Source: Larix kaempferi
Taxonomy: Eukaryota > Streptophyta > Pinopsida > Pinales > Pinaceae
Assembly (NCBI GenBank): GCA_027924585.1
Contig: BSBM01000426.1
Span: 705,001-769,000 of the forward strand
Reading direction: 5' to 3'
DNA: 64,000 bases
Part shown: piece after piece, positions 23,340 to 35,834 of the stretch
Layout: each line of letters begins with the position of its first letter
How positions within the stretch are numbered: the stretch's first letter is position 1
Translations under genes and position numbers: made by a program
The notes under the pieces: model-generated
Databases searched by the model: none
The model's input: the letters and a program-made list of their open reading frames with translations, nothing else
What the model was told of the DNA's origin: nothing

Positions 23340-25035
23340 TAGTGAGCTCTTAGAATGGATGCCTAATGAGGGAAGCTAGACCAGGGATAATTTTAAGGAC
23401 CCATACTTGTTTAAAAGTGTATAAAGCTTGGCGAATCTTACCAATTTTTAAAATGTCAACTATAAAATATTTGGCGATATTTTCCTAAAATTATTTCAAT
23501 TTCTAAGGATTTTCTACAGTTTATATAATAATTTGGTGATTTTTAGAGTGAAAAAAGTTTACCCCATCAAAATTGGGCGAAATAGGGCTTCAAAAAATGC
23601 AAATTGGCGAATCTTTTTATGGAAAAAAACATAGAAAAATAGTCCATGGGCTAAATTTCACCCCTAAAATTATTCTTGAGTTAGACCAGGAGCCTACTTT
23701 AATTATCAACCCGGGGGACGTACAAACTTTAGAGGTGTTGGCACTATATGTGCTCTCATAGGATAGTCTTTCTCGTGGTTGGGTGTCAGTATCAATGTTT
23801 AAAGGTTGGCCTAAAAATAAACTGAATAAGCTGTTAAAGGATTGCCTAATCTATGGATGAGAAATACCTATGCTAAGAAGTTTGAATGTTGAAGACAGTA
23901 AATATACTTTAAGAATTAATCTTGCAGAAAATAGTAAATCTATACTATGAATTTGAATGCTGAAAACTTGGCAGATCTATTCTAAAATACCAAAAGATGG
24001 ATTTCTAATTTAAGAAGTAAATACTATAATTCAAATACATAAACTGGAAATCTGATCTAAAATATTCAAATGCCAAAAAATAAATTTAGAATGCAATTAT
24101 CCAATGCTACGAACTATTCATCAATTAACCAAAGTGTTGAACGTAATCAATCTTCATGAACAACTATAATAATGGAAAAGTGCATGAGCTTCAAGATCTG
24201 GATCACTGTTTTATAAGTAATGCAAGCACACAGGAAAATAAGTGTCGAAATATGTCTTGGCAGAATGCTGCTACATGACTACAGAAACAGCGTTACTGAA
24301 CTACAGAATGCGCTATAACCTACTACGGAATCAGAATGGTCGCTTTACTACAGAAATCAAATCATGCTATTTGAATGCCATAAAAAATAATTTCACATGC
24401 AATATAGATTAAGTCAATACAAAGCACATAATGAAAAATACCTAAACAGTAAAAATACCCTGACTTACGTGTTGGATGGGTCCTCTCCAACCTATACTCA
24501 GGAGTGAAGAAAACTTATAGATGCCGAATTGAAAGCAACATCACTATCTTTATTCAAAATAGTAACTTCATAGTTCCATAAAAATTCTATAACACAAATT
24601 GTCTCAACAGTATAAAAACATAAAACAATGGTTCTAAAAAATGGCAGCAGGATCCCCTCGCTACCTGAGAGGTCCATATATATATATATGCCCCTAATGA
24701 TTAACCTAACTATATGTGTAATTTCCAATCCTGCTGAACAGGAGTTATCTCTATAAATAAGGGAAAAAGGTGTTGAGCTTTGTATGACCTTTTAGTCCTT
24801 CACTTGATTTACATGTTTGTCCCTTAGTGTACTTGTACCTGCTCAATCATACTCATTTTTTATATAATTAGTTTATTGAACACGCTTTCAAACATAAAAG
24901 AATAATCTTTAAAACAAATTCATTAAATAATCAAGGTAAATCATTTCTCCCACAAAACAAGTGTATTTCTTCACCCTTCCTTGTGCTTCATAGTGGGAAA
25001 AAGGCTATTAGGATACCTATCATCCAGGCTTATCA
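23340..25035 (-). repeat. 3' LTR of the Athila-like element, with an insertion
   Basis: It matches 42463-43848 throughout except for a block of about 305 bp at 23386-23690 that the other LTR lacks. Without it the LTR is about 1391 bp. The outer end is TGATAAGCC on the minus strand at 25035. The low-coordinate terminus reads TA instead of TG, a point change from the partner's TGGTGAGC. Confidence 0.92.
23386..23681. mobile_element. 296-bp MITE-like insertion with 9-bp target duplication
   Basis: This block is absent from the partner LTR. TAGACCAGG flanks it on both sides (23377-23385 and 23682-23690), and the partner LTR has a single TAGACTAGG at that point. Near the ends, ATAATTTTAAGG and its inverted counterpart AATAATTTTAGGGG form imperfect inverted repeats. 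A 9-bp duplication is typical of Mutator-like elements. It has no coding capacity. Confidence 0.75.
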
Positions 25036-25050
25036 TCTCCCACATGCCTG
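25036..25050 (-). other. Polypurine tract of the Athila-like element
   Basis: The minus strand carries GCATGTGGGAGA immediately before the 3' LTR start TGATAAG. Confidence 0.7.
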
Positions 25051-25200
25051 AAGGATTCACCCATCCTTGGGTGACATATTCAGTTCTTCAACACCTTCTC
25101 TGATATCCCATGCGACTACCCTGGGGGTTCCTTCCTGCTTGTAGTAACCTATGCACTAGTCATCCTTAACCCAAGCTCTTTTCTCTTCTTCTTCATTAAT

Positions 25201-27430
25201 CTACTCTTTAATAAATAGGGGAAGGAAAACTTGGGGATTTAGCCTCATTCCAATCCATCTGAGCTGATTCTTTATCAAGGATTCCCTGTACAGTTTAGTT
25301 TTGATGAGATCAGCTTCAAGTCGAAGAGGGGAGTGAAGCTCTTTTCTTTTTAGATCACTTGCTACTCTGCGCCATCTGTCATTAATAGACTCATGAACCT
25401 CTTTGTGTGTTCTCTGGAGAGTAACATCAAAGTGTGCCACAACCTCCTGTTGCTTCTCAAGGAGAATGGGGATCAAATCCTCATCCTGGGTGATGTTTCT
25501 ATGGTTGTAAATTATTCTTTCAGGGTGAGTTGCCTCTGCCCTGACCCATAATGGATTTTTCCATTTTGCTGCAACGTAAATGTGGTAGTCTTGAGATCAT
25601 TCAATTTTGTGATTCATCCATGAACACAGTTCCCTCAACTGGAAATTGCCCATGTAAGGGTTTGGCGACTAGTTGGGCGAGCTAGGAACTACAAAATTGT
25701 GCAAGAAAAATTCACTTAGCTGGTCCTTCTCCAACTCTGTGGAGTCTAGAGATGTATCCACAAATTCCTTGGGGGAGTTCATCTCTATCGGGAGTCTCTA
25801 TTTTAACCTTTGGAGTTGGAATTTGCCCCACTTTTCTTGTAGATAAACTACATAAATGGCTGATGGCGTCCTGAGCTCCAGTAGTTTATCATATATTTGA
25901 GTGGTAGTAGCAAAAATGTCCCTCAATTGAACAATCTCCTGGTCCTTTTTGGTTAACTCCTCTTGTGCCTCAGCCAATTTCTCTTTAAGTGTTGAATTTT
26001 TCTGCTCAGCTAGTTTTAGCTCCCCTACATGATGCATTTTCAAAATTTGTGTCTTTTCAGGTGAAAACATTGGAGACATTGGCTAGCTTTTCTGCATTCT
26101 GGATTCCATTTTCAATGTTGCCAGCTCCTCTCTGAGCTTTTCTAGTTCCTACCGTGCCTTAGCGAGTTGGTCAGCGACCCCAGGGTTTACATTGTGCTCA
26201 GGAAGGTTCCCCTACAAGTCATCTTTCTCTTCTTGTGCATTCCGTTCTTATTCTGCATCCCATTCTTCTTGTTCATCCTGCTCCTCTTCTGCATCCTTCC
26301 CTTCCTATTCATCCTCTTCTGGTGTAGTGGGATCCTCCTGATCCACCCCAAGATTATCATCATCATCAGACACATTTTGAACTAGGGGGCTGGGTTCCCT
26401 TTTCACCTCCTTGGTGATATGGATTCTGGATGCCTGTGTGAATCTTTTACTTCGTCTCTTCGACCTTTGATCATTGGTGGAAATCCGTAGTTTTGTTTTG
26501 GGGGAGTCATCTCGTGAATGATTTATTTTCATCAGGGTATCAACCACGTTGTCCAGGTCGATTTTCCTCTTAGTCCCTGATGTAGAGGCGTTCTTGTTCT
26601 TTGATCCAAGAGGTAGGGGTATGTCGGCTGTGGGTGTACCCTTCATTCTTTGAATATCCTCAGTCGTTACCAACATGGATTCTTCCCAAGAAAGTTTTGG
26701 GATCTACATTTTTAAATCCTCACAAATGATCAATTTGATCAGCCCATGGTGGGCTAACGCATCCTCTTTTCCTTGAATCAATTTCTTGCTCATTTCTCCC
26801 TGAGACAGGAGAAGATAGTATGGAATACTGATGTTGTTGTTCGGTGGAAGATGGACCCTGCGCCTCAGCAGCTCCAGGATTCGAAAATGAAAAATAGGGA
26901 CATAACTTAGCCTACCAGTGCATGTAATGTATTTCTGGACAATTGCAGCGATTTCATCCCATGTTACCGGCATGGAGAGTCTTTTGACTCCATTTTTATC
27001 TTCATCATAGATCTCTCCTCGTTCAAAATATGCTGCCTTTTCTTCATGGTTTTCCTCGCGGTTGTCTCTGCTCCAATGCAGACCCATTGCTAGACCAGTG
27101 AATTTGGCAATTGCTTCATCATCCAACCTTATACGTAATCCCTTCACTCAGATGACATACTGTTCATCCTTGATTTGCTTTAAATTTCTTGCAAATTCCA
27201 GAGCTACCCCTGTATTGTATCCTTTCAATCCTAAGATGAAAGGCATCCAGCCCTCATTGCGGATGATTGTTAATATTCGCATGTTCTAATAAATAGTGGT
27301 GTGTTCCTCTGGTTCACTCTTTTTGAACCCTTTTATCATCCTGAAATCCTTTACTACAACAATAAACTGACACTTCGAGCGTGGCTATCTTACCTCAAAT
27401 GGTCGAGGTTGATTACAGGTTTGAGGGATG
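25201..27430 (-). pseudogene. Extra ORF downstream of pol (Athila/Tat aORF)
   Basis: Open pieces at 26704-27147, 26305-26676, 25798-26079 and 25201-25476 all share one frame, so they are one protein of about 650 residues or more interrupted by a few stops. The frame continues upstream past 27147 through a TGA (residues EFARNLKQIKDEQYVI) and a TAG (NMRILTIIRNEGWMPF). The N-terminal half (RIRLDDEAIAKFTGL, then PVTWDEIAAIVQKYI) resembles the plant-transposon domain often found in Athila-type elements. The middle is acidic with Lys/Arg runs, and a coiled coil (about 25850-26060) is likely. No signal peptide or membrane segment was seen, so it is not obviously envelope-like. Function unknown. Confidence 0.7.
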
Positions 27431-27527
27431 GATTGTTGGCTACGTGACCATACTAAATTCCAGTTCCTTTCTTCTGGAGAGTTCTGAGAGGTTTCATATA
27501 TGCAAAAATGGCTTTTTGAAAGATTAT

Positions 27528-29263
27528 TGTAATGTCCCCATTCTAATAATTGCATGGTAAGACAATCCCATCAATCCTACTAGTTTCCTAGGTTGGATGG
27601 GCACATGTGGAATTGTAATAAGGAAGCTAATAAATGATGTTTAGACATTAGAAGGGTTCAAGTATTTAATAAATATGGTGAATAAATAAATTCAAGAGAA
27701 CTTTTAGGTGGCAAGTGGTTTTGGAGACATATGGAGGGTGTGGGACCCACACTAGCTTGATTTTTCAATGACACATAGCATCTCTCTCTTGCCAATTCAA
27801 ATTCATGGGAAGGTGAACACTCTTGGGTGAGTTGGTAAGTCATAACACATGGCATTGAGCATCTTAGGTTGAATTGGGATGGATTGGTAACCTCCATGGA
27901 AGATAAAGAGTCAAATTGGAAGTTTGTGGACACTTGGGCTAGATCTATGACAACTATGACAAATTGCAGACCTGAACTCTGACATCTTAACATTATGCCA
28001 TGTTAGCCCCAAAAATAGGCCCAAGGAAGGCGCTCATGTGTGTGAAAGAAGCCAAAGAGACTCAAATTCAAATTTGGGAGAAGATGGAAGGTTGGAACTA
28101 GGAGACAAATGGAAAATGTGTAATATTTCCTAAGTGGAAATATCTTGAAGCTATTGAGAGGATTTCAACCCATAGAAGTCTAATGTTGGTTATAAAATGT
28201 AGAAATCAAGTATTAGAATGGATTTTGATGATTTGAGAAAAATTGCATTTGTGAAGAGAGAGCTAGTGGATGACTAGTTTCTTGCCTTTGCCAATTTCGA
28301 GGGTGAAAGATTCCCATCCAAGTTGGTGTTTGGAGAGGCCACTAAGGTCTTTAATGGTGCTTTAATGGAGGTTTTATTTGTAGGTAGTAGATACAGGAAG
28401 TTTCATGGTTTGGTTTAGTGCAGCACTTTCTCTCCACTGTTTCCAGTTTTGAAGGCATATTCATGCTCCTTGAGGGAGGGCGTTTTTGGTGAGCTCTTGT
28501 GCTTCTTGGGAGAGCTTCTCATTATATATTTCTGATTGTAATAGATTCATATCCTCTGTTATTAATATTCAGAAAGTCTTAGGTCTAAATACCCATTGGT
28601 TGTATGCAAAAATATTGATTAGTGAGCAAACACTGTCCATTTCCCCAATGCATTGATGTATGACACTATAATGTTGATTATTTTGAATGGATGGATGATT
28701 ATTTGATATATTTGTGATCTATATACTGCCATGGATGTCTTATACAAGTTTCATGTACTGTACTTAAGCATTTGAATCATTTTTACTTAGTTTAGTTGTA
28801 TTGGGAGGTGAAATAGTGTCATTTTCGCAAGGGTCGAATTGCAGATTTTTGCAGTTGAATGGGAGAGGGTGAGAACAATTGTAATAATCCATTAATGGTG
28901 CATACAAGACCTTAATAACATGCTTAACACATTACATACCTATGTTCAGAAATTTGAGGGAGTTTAGAGGCATTTGGGAGGCCCTTTTCAGTGTTACCCT
29001 AGGGGGATTTGATGCACAAATTACCAGTCAAAATTGCCTATATTGGTCAGAATATAAATCAAGTTTTCATAAGTCTTTGGAGGACCATAAGACATCCCTG
29101 AACCTAATATTCAAGTCTAAATATCATTCATACACTCATACAGAATATTTGGGAGCATTTGGGTTGATTTGGACGTCAAAACAGTAAAACTAGTTAAAGG
29201 TCGAAATTGGTAAAAAGTGGAAAATTGGGCATTTTCTTAAAATTTAAAAAAATGGATATTAAA
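27528..29263 (+). repeat. 5' LTR of element B
   Basis: It starts TGTAATGTCCCC, directly after the flanking ATTAT. It aligns end to end with 34061-35829. Confidence 0.92.
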
Positions 29264-30598
29264 AGTGGTACCAGAGCATGGTCTTGGCACCTTATGGTAT
29301 TAAAAGGAATCCAAAAAAATAAACCACCACCCTTTGAATCAGTAGTTGAAGAAGTTTTGGTTGAAGAAGAGATAGTAGCAGAAAAAAAGTTTTTTTCTAA
29401 AACAATGGGTAGAGAGGAGGAGGAAAAATTAAGACATAAGGAGGAATTTATTGAAGCTTTAAAACCATGTTTTGAAGGAATTACCATGGTTATGCTAGAG
29501 ATGAGTAAACAAATGATGAAAAGTTTCGAATTGTTGGGTATCCAACTTTGAGGCAAAGGGATGATAGGAGATAACAGTGGTTCACATTCAAGGGAAAAGA
29601 TAAAAGCGAGTGAGCATATGTTTTCAAGCACAGGACCACATAATAGACCTGATGAATTCCAAAGCACACAAAGGCATACTGGACTTAAATTTCTCACACC
29701 CAAAGAAGAGCCCAATATTGAGGTCGATTATAAGAAACTAGTAAATGATTGGAATGATTTGAATGAAGAGTGTAAAAGAGGTGTACCACTCGGTGACTAC
29801 ATTGATGCTATACAAAAAATTAAAATGAGGGAAGACAATAGGAGTCCATTCCAAAACAAAGAATTACATAGTCCTATTAAAAAAATGTCACTTCCTACTT
29901 TTGATGGTTCTTCTCAAAATTCTGCTAACACTTGGGTGCAAAAATTGGATGTATATTTTCAGTTGAATCCTATGTTGGAAGATGATGCATTAAAAATGGC
30001 CATTTTGCATTTGGAAGGAGATGCCAATGAATGGTGGTTTCATGGGCTGAAAACCTTGGGTCATAATCAGGTTAAAACATGTGGAGAATTTGTTGACAGG
30101 GTACTAGAAAGATTTGAACAAAAAGATCCAGAATTGCCTTTCAAAGAACTAGCTCAATTGAAGCAAACTAGGTCCCCTACTGAATATATGTTGGACTTTC
30201 AAAAATTATCATTCAAGATGGATGATGTATCTATGGGAAGATTAGTATTGATGTTCATTGAAGGTTTGGATGAATCCTTAAGAGGTTTGGTCAAAGCCCA
30301 CAAGCCATCTACATTAAAAGATGCAATGAGCTTCACTAGGGATCTCCAAAATGTGCTTCATAGAATGAGATTTCCTCCCAAGCCTAGCTACAAATTTAAA
30401 AAGAAACCTTGGAAAAGGGATGGATATGATAAGAAACCTTGGCAAAGAGAGTCATTTAAAAGGAATAAAAAAGAAGGACTAAACAGGCATGAGCTTAGAA
30501 AAAAGAAATTGTGCTTCACATGCTTCCAACCATGGACACCAGGGCACAAATGTACTAAATGAAAGGCTCAATACATAGAAGTATTTTCTGATAATGAG
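29252..30598 (+). pseudogene. Element B gag
   Basis: One reading frame runs from about 29252 to the protease, broken only by TGA codons at 29549 and 30560. The capsid-like domain (about 29890-30370) shows the chromovirus pattern: PTFDGSSQNSANTWVQKLD, then WWFHGLKTLG and FVDRVLERFEQKDPE. A basic Trp/Lys-rich stretch and a CFTCFQPWTPGHKC knuckle follow. That CX2C..HXC form is common in this clade. The first ATG lies at the LTR edge. Gag and pol share a frame, so the intact ancestor probably made a single polyprotein. Confidence 0.88.
29266..29277 (+). other. Primer-binding site of element B
   Basis: TGGTACCAGAGC lies two bases after the LTR. It differs by one base from the initiator-Met site TGGTATCAGAGC. 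Confidence 0.88.
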
Positions 30599-30979
30599 GT
30601 GTATGATGGAGGCATGTATGAATATGGACATATTTCAGATCAAGAAGAGGCATATGAGACAGCAGTAGAAGAGGAAAGACAAGAAGAAAATCAGCCTTCA
30701 CCGGACAAAGCACGAATGGTAGTACTTTCAGGAGTACCTCGTTATCATACTATCCGATGCAAAGATGTGGTACAAGGACAAAGAATTTCAGTTTTGGTAG
30801 ATGGAGGAGCCACCCATAACTTCATTGATGCAGAGATGGTGGAGAAAAGAAAGATACCTATTGAACCATTTGATGGCTTCACAGTTGTCATTCCCGGTCA
30901 CAACACAATGCAATGAAAAACATGGGTTCCAAAGCTGCAAGTCACTGTAGGTAACTATACTTGTGTTGATAGTTTTTAT
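30599..30979 (+). pseudogene. Element B protease
   Basis: This is in frame with gag. The retropepsin active site reads LVDGGATHNFID (D68-G69-G70 of this piece), where DSGATHNF is usual, so the core Asp is kept but the Ser is changed. A TGA at 30914 interrupts the domain before [18 protein letters not shown], its second conserved motif. Confidence 0.85.
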
Positions 30980-32187
30980 TTGGTTGATGTTGCTGATACT
31001 AATGTGGTTTTGGGAGTGCAATGGCTGTATTCAATAGGAGAGCATGCAGTAAATTATCAAATTCCCGAAATGAAATTCCAAGATTCAAAAGGAGTACAAA
31101 GAGTTGTGAGAGGGCAACACACTTATCCAAATCAAGTAGTGACTTGCAATAGTATGAGATCTATATTGAGGCATGGGGATATAAAATGGGTTGCTAAATG
31201 TCATATTACATCTCCCAAGCCAACTATAAAGATTGTTGAACACCCAAAGGAGATAGAGATACTTTTGCAAAAATATGAAAAGGTTTTTAGAGACCTTCCA
31301 CATGGTAGACCACCAGATAGAGGGGTTAAGCATAGTATTATTTTGGAGGAGGGTACTTCACCCATTCAGATACCACCTTATAGACATCCTAAAAAGTTCA
31401 GAGATGAGATTGAAAAATCCATCCAAGAAATGCTAGAGTTGGGACTCATTGGACCAATCTCTAGCCCTTATGCTTCTTCAGTAGTGCTAGTGAAGAAAAA
31501 AGATGGAACATTGAGAATGTGCATAGATTTTAGAGCCTTGAACCAAAAGACTATAGAGAATAGGTATCATATTCCTAGGATTGATGAGCTCATGGATGAG
31601 CTACATGGGGCCAAATACTTCTCAAAAATTGACCTTAGATCAGGGTATCACCAAATTCGAATGAAAGATGAAGATGTGCAAAAGACCACTTTTCGATGTC
31701 ATTTTGGCCACTTTGAATTTCTTGTCATGCCTTTTGGGTTAACTAATGCTCCAGCCACATTTCAAGCATGTATGAATAGGATATTTTGCAAGCAACTAAG
31801 AAGGTTTTTTTTTGTTTTCTTTGATGACATTCTCATTTACAGTAAAACATGGGAAGAGCATTTGTAGAAGTTAGAGATTGTGTTGAAAATTTTGCAAGAA
31901 GAGTCCTTATTTGCTAAGTTATCAAAATGTGAATTTGGGATGAAAGAACTACTGTATCTTGGGCACATTATTGGGCAGGAAGGAGTGAAGGTACACATGG
32001 AAAAAATCAGGGCTATCTTGGAATGGCCATCACCAAAAAAATTACTGAATTGAGAGGCTTTATTGGCATATGCACCTACTACAGAAAATTTGTGAAAGGG
32101 TTTTCCAAGTTGACTTCTCCACTCACAGATTTGACTAAGAAGGATTCTTTCAAGTGGGATGAAGAGGCTTAAAAGGCCTTCCAAAAA
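30980..32187 (+). pseudogene. Element B reverse transcriptase
   Basis: The segment at 30980-31867 is open for 295 residues. It covers the linker [20 protein letters not shown] fingers ([18 protein letters not shown]), [28 protein letters not shown] and the catalytic box FFDDIL (280-285). A TAG at 31865 and a frameshift before 32188 break the connection (KLSKCEFGMKELLYLGHII) to RNase H. Most catalytic residues are intact, consistent with a relatively young copy. Confidence 0.9.
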
Positions 32188-32940
32188 ATGAAAGAGGTAA
32201 TGAGTAGTTGTCCCATACTTGCACTTCTTGATTTTACTAAACCTTTTGTTGTGGAATGTGATGCTTCAGGTGGAGGAATAGGGGCTGTCCTAAAGCAAGG
32301 CCAACACCCCATAGCCTTTGAGAGCAGAAAGTTGCAGCCTCATGAAAAATTTTACTCCATCTATGATAAAGAAATGCTGGCCCTTATGCATGCATTGACC
32401 AAATTCAGACAATACTTGGTGGGCAACAAGTTTGTGGTGAAAACCGACCACAACAGTCTAAGACACTTTCTCACCCAAAAATATCTAAATGAAAGGCAAC
32501 AAAAGTTGGAAAGCAAGATTCAAGCTTATGATTTTGATATTGAATATGTCAAAGGAAAGACTAATATAGTAGCAGATGCTTTGTCAAGAAGACCTTCTTT
32601 TTCTCTCATGGACATTGCCAATGATTGGAAAAACATGCTACTAGTTGAATATGCTAAAGACAAATTTGCTTGTGATGTGTTGGATGGAATCAAAGGGGAT
32701 GATAACTACAAGATTTTGAATGGGATGATATATTATAAGGGAATAATTTATTTAGTTCATAACTCCAAGCTCAAGTACCGAATTTTGCAAGAAGCACATG
32801 ATTCCCCACTAGCGGGCAATTCGGGGATTTTCAAAACTTATAGACAGTTGATGCAAAGATTTTTTTGGAAGGGGCTGAAGGAAGATGTTCATAAGTATGT
32901 GAATTAATGTAAAGTATGTCAAAAAAACAAATTAGAACTT
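32188..32940 (+). pseudogene. Element B RNase H and integrase zinc finger
   Basis: The 239 open residues start within RNase H: VVECDASGGGIGAVL (catalytic D25), FYSIYDKEMLALMHAL and TDHNSLRHFL, then the tether VKGKTNIVADALSRR. Past residue 195 comes the integrase HHCC finger (EAHDSPLAGNSGIFKTYRQL, then CKVCQ), in which the second His position reads Asn. A TAA replaces a codon at about 32906. Confidence 0.88.
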
Positions 32941-33003
32941 ACATGTCCAGCCGGCCTATTACAACCCTTTCCCATTCTGGAGCAAAAATGAGACAGTATC
33001 TCC

Positions 33004-33348
33004 ATGGATTTCATCACTGGGTTGCCTAAATATTTGGGGAAGGATTGCATATATGTGGTAGTTGATAGGTTGAAAAAATTTGCTCATTTCTTTGCTGTTA
33101 CATCATCTTTTAGTGCTGTACAAGTGGCTGATATGTTTTTCAAAGAAATCTTCAGATTGCATGGGCTCCCCAAGAGCATTGTCGGTGATAGAGATAGTAG
33201 ATTCATGGGTGTTTTTTGGCAAGAACCTTTTAGATTGGTAGGCACTCAATTGACTCCAAGTACTAGCTATCATCCAAAAACTGATGGACAAACAGAGAGG
33301 GTAAATCAATGGTTGGAAAGGTGCCTAAGAAACTATGTGGGAGAGTAG
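33004..33348 (+). pseudogene. Element B integrase core
   Basis: The rve core begins SMDFITGLP (first catalytic Asp, D2 of the piece) and continues GDRDSRF (D62) and TDGQTERVNQ (E98), so the DDE triad is complete. A TAG at 33346 and a frameshift separate it from the C-terminal domain. The enzyme would insert element cDNA into nuclear chromatin. Confidence 0.9.
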
Positions 33349-33407
33349 CAAAAAGCATGGGAAAAATGGATACACTTGGGTAGTTTTGCTACAACACCAC
33401 TTATCAT

Positions 33408-34046
33408 ATGTCAATAGGAATGTCTCCTTTCAAGGCATTATATGGTTTTGATGCACTTAAATTTTCTAAAATTATATTTGGTGATAATAGAGCCCCAAAG
33501 GCTAAAGATTGGGTGGAAGAGAGCCAAGAAATTTTAAAGCTCTTGAAAGACAATTTGCAGGTTGCTCAAAATCAACAAAAACAATATGCTGATAGACATA
33601 GAGAAGAAAGAACCTTTCAAGTCAATGATTTAGTATATTTAAGGTTGCATCCATATAAACAAACATCTCTCAAAAAGAATGGAGAAGAAAAATTAAAAGC
33701 AAGGTACTATGAGCCATACAAGGTAGTGCGGAAGGTTGGACCAGTAGCATATGAACTAGAACTTTCGGAAGGGAGTAAAATCCAAAATGTATTTCATGTT
33801 TCCTGTCTCAAGAAAGCCCTTGGTCAGCAAATTATAACTTCAGAAATACTTCCTCCTTTGGATGATGAAGGTCAGCTTATACTTGTTCTGGAAATTTTTT
33901 TGAAGACACGGGAAAGAAGGTTGAGGAGTAGAATTATCAAAGAATATTTAGTGCAATGGAAGGACTAACCAAATGAAGATGCCACATGGGAAGAGGAGAA
34001 GATTTTGCAGCATCCAAATTTGAAATTGCTTGAGGACAAGCAATAT
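33408..34046 (+). pseudogene. Element B integrase C-terminus with chromodomain
   Basis: It has the GPY/F module (KVVRKVGPVAYELELSE) and NVFHVSCLKKALG, then a chromodomain: EIFLKTRERRLRS, KEYLVQWKD, an in-frame TAA at 33966, and DATWEEEKIL. Chromodomains in this clade bind modified histones and steer integration to heterochromatin (known for the family; inferred here). Confidence 0.88.
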
Positions 34047-34060
34047 TGGGTGGGGAGGGC
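34047..34060 (+). other. Polypurine tract of element B
   Basis: TGGGTGGGGAGGGC directly precedes the 3' LTR start TGTAATGTCC. Confidence 0.85.
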
Positions 34061-35829
34061 TGTAATGTCCCCATTCAAATAATTGCATAGTAAGACAATC
34101 CCATCAATCCTACTAGTTTCCTTGGTTGGACGGGCACATGTGGAATTGTAATAAGGAAGCTAATAAATTATGTTTATACATTAGAAGGGTTGAAGTATTT
34201 AATAAATATGGTGAATAAATAAATTCAAGAGAAATTCTAGGTGGCAAGTGGTTTTGGAGACATATGGAGGGTGTGGGACCCACAGTAGCTTGATTTTTCA
34301 ATGACATGTGGCATCTCTCTCTTTCCAATTCGAATTCATGGGAAGGTGAACACTCTTGGGTGAGTTGGTAAGTCATAACACATGGAATTGAGCATATTAG
34401 GTTGAATTGGGATGGATTGGTAACCTCCATGGAAGATAAAGAGTCAAATTGAAAGTTTGTGGACACTTGGGCTAGATTCCCTAGCCCCTATGACACCAAT
34501 GATGGAGAATCTATGACAACTATGACAAATTGCAGACCTAACCTCTGACATTTGAACATTATGACATGTTAGCCCCAAAAATAGGCTCAAGGAAGGCACT
34601 CATGGGAGTGGAAGAAGCCAAAGAGACTCAAATTCAAATTTGGGAGAAGATGGAAGGTTGGAACTAGGAGACAAATGGCAAATGTGGAATATTCCTAGGT
34701 GAAAATATCTTGAATCTATTGAGAGGATTTCGACCCATAGAAGGCTAATGTCGGTTATAAAATGTAGAAATCAAGTATGAGAATGACTTTTGATGATTTG
34801 AGAAAAATTGCATTTGTGAAGAGAGAGCTAGTGGATGACTAGTTTCTTGCCTTAGCCAATTTCGAGGGTGAAAGATTCCCATCCAAGTTGGTGTTTGGAG
34901 AGGCCACTCAGGTTTTTCATGGTGCTTTAATGGAGTTTGTATTTGCACGTATCAGCTACAGGAATTTTCATGTTTTGGTTTAATGCAGCACTTTCTCTGC
35001 ACCGTTTCTAGTTTTGAAGGCATATTCATGCTCCTTGATGCAGGGCATTTTTGGTGAGCTCTTGTGCTTCTTGGGAGAGCTTCTCATTATATATTTCTTA
35101 TTTTAATAGCTTCATATCCTCTTTTATTAATATTCAGAAAGTCTTAGGTCAAAATACCCATTTGTTGTATGCAAAAATATTGATTAGTGAGCAAACAATG
35201 TCCATTTCCCCAATGCATTGATGTATGACACTATAATATTGATTATTTTGAATGGATGGATGATTATCTGATATATTTATGATCAATATATTTCCATGGA
35301 TTTCTTCTACAAGTTTCATGTACTGTACTTGAGCATTTGAAGCATTTTTACCCAGTTTAGTTGTATTGGGAGGTGAAATAGTGCCATTTCCCCAAGGGTC
35401 GAATTAGGGATTTTTGCAGTTGAATGGGAGAGGGTGAGAACAGTTGTAATAATCCATTAATGGTACATATGAGACCTTAATAACATACTTAACACATTAC
35501 ATACCTCTTTTCATAAATTTGAGGGATTTTAGAGGCATTTGGGAGGCACTTTTCAGTGTTACTTCGGGGGGATTTGATGCACAAATTACTAGTCAAAATT
35601 GCATATATTGGTTAGAATATAAATCAAGTTTTCAAAAGTATTTAGAGGACCATAAAACATCCCTGAATCTAATATTCAAGTCTAAATATAATTCATACAC
35701 TCATACAGAATATTTGGGAGCATTTGGGTTGATTTGGAGGTCAAAATAGTAAAACTAGTCAAAGGTCGAAATTGGAAAAAAAGTGGAAAATTGGGCATTT
35801 TCTTAAAATTTTAAAAAATGGATATTACA
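34061..35829 (+). repeat. 3' LTR of element B
   Basis: It ends GGATATTACA at 35829. It has a small insertion near 34483-34505 (CCCTAGCCCCTATGACACC) relative to the left LTR. Confidence 0.92.
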
Positions 35830-35834
35830 TTTAT

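Larger units (their letters stand above)
27528..35829 (+). mobile_element. Ty3/Gypsy chromovirus element B
   Basis: Plus-strand element nested in the Athila-like element. The LTRs (1736 and 1769 bp) begin TGTAATGTCC and end GGATATTACA, with the left copy mutated to ATTAAA at its end. The flanking five bases are ATTAT (left) and TTTAT (right), a target duplication with one difference. Primer site, gag, protease, RT, RNase H, integrase, chromodomain and polypurine tract are all present. By eye the first 135 LTR bases differ at about seven positions, fewer than in the Athila-like LTRs, which fits its younger, inner position. Confidence 0.93.

Noticed and set aside
23573-23761. 62-residue frame in the Athila-like LTR
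   Set aside because: It spans the junction of the MITE-like insertion and the LTR, so it cannot be an ancestral gene.
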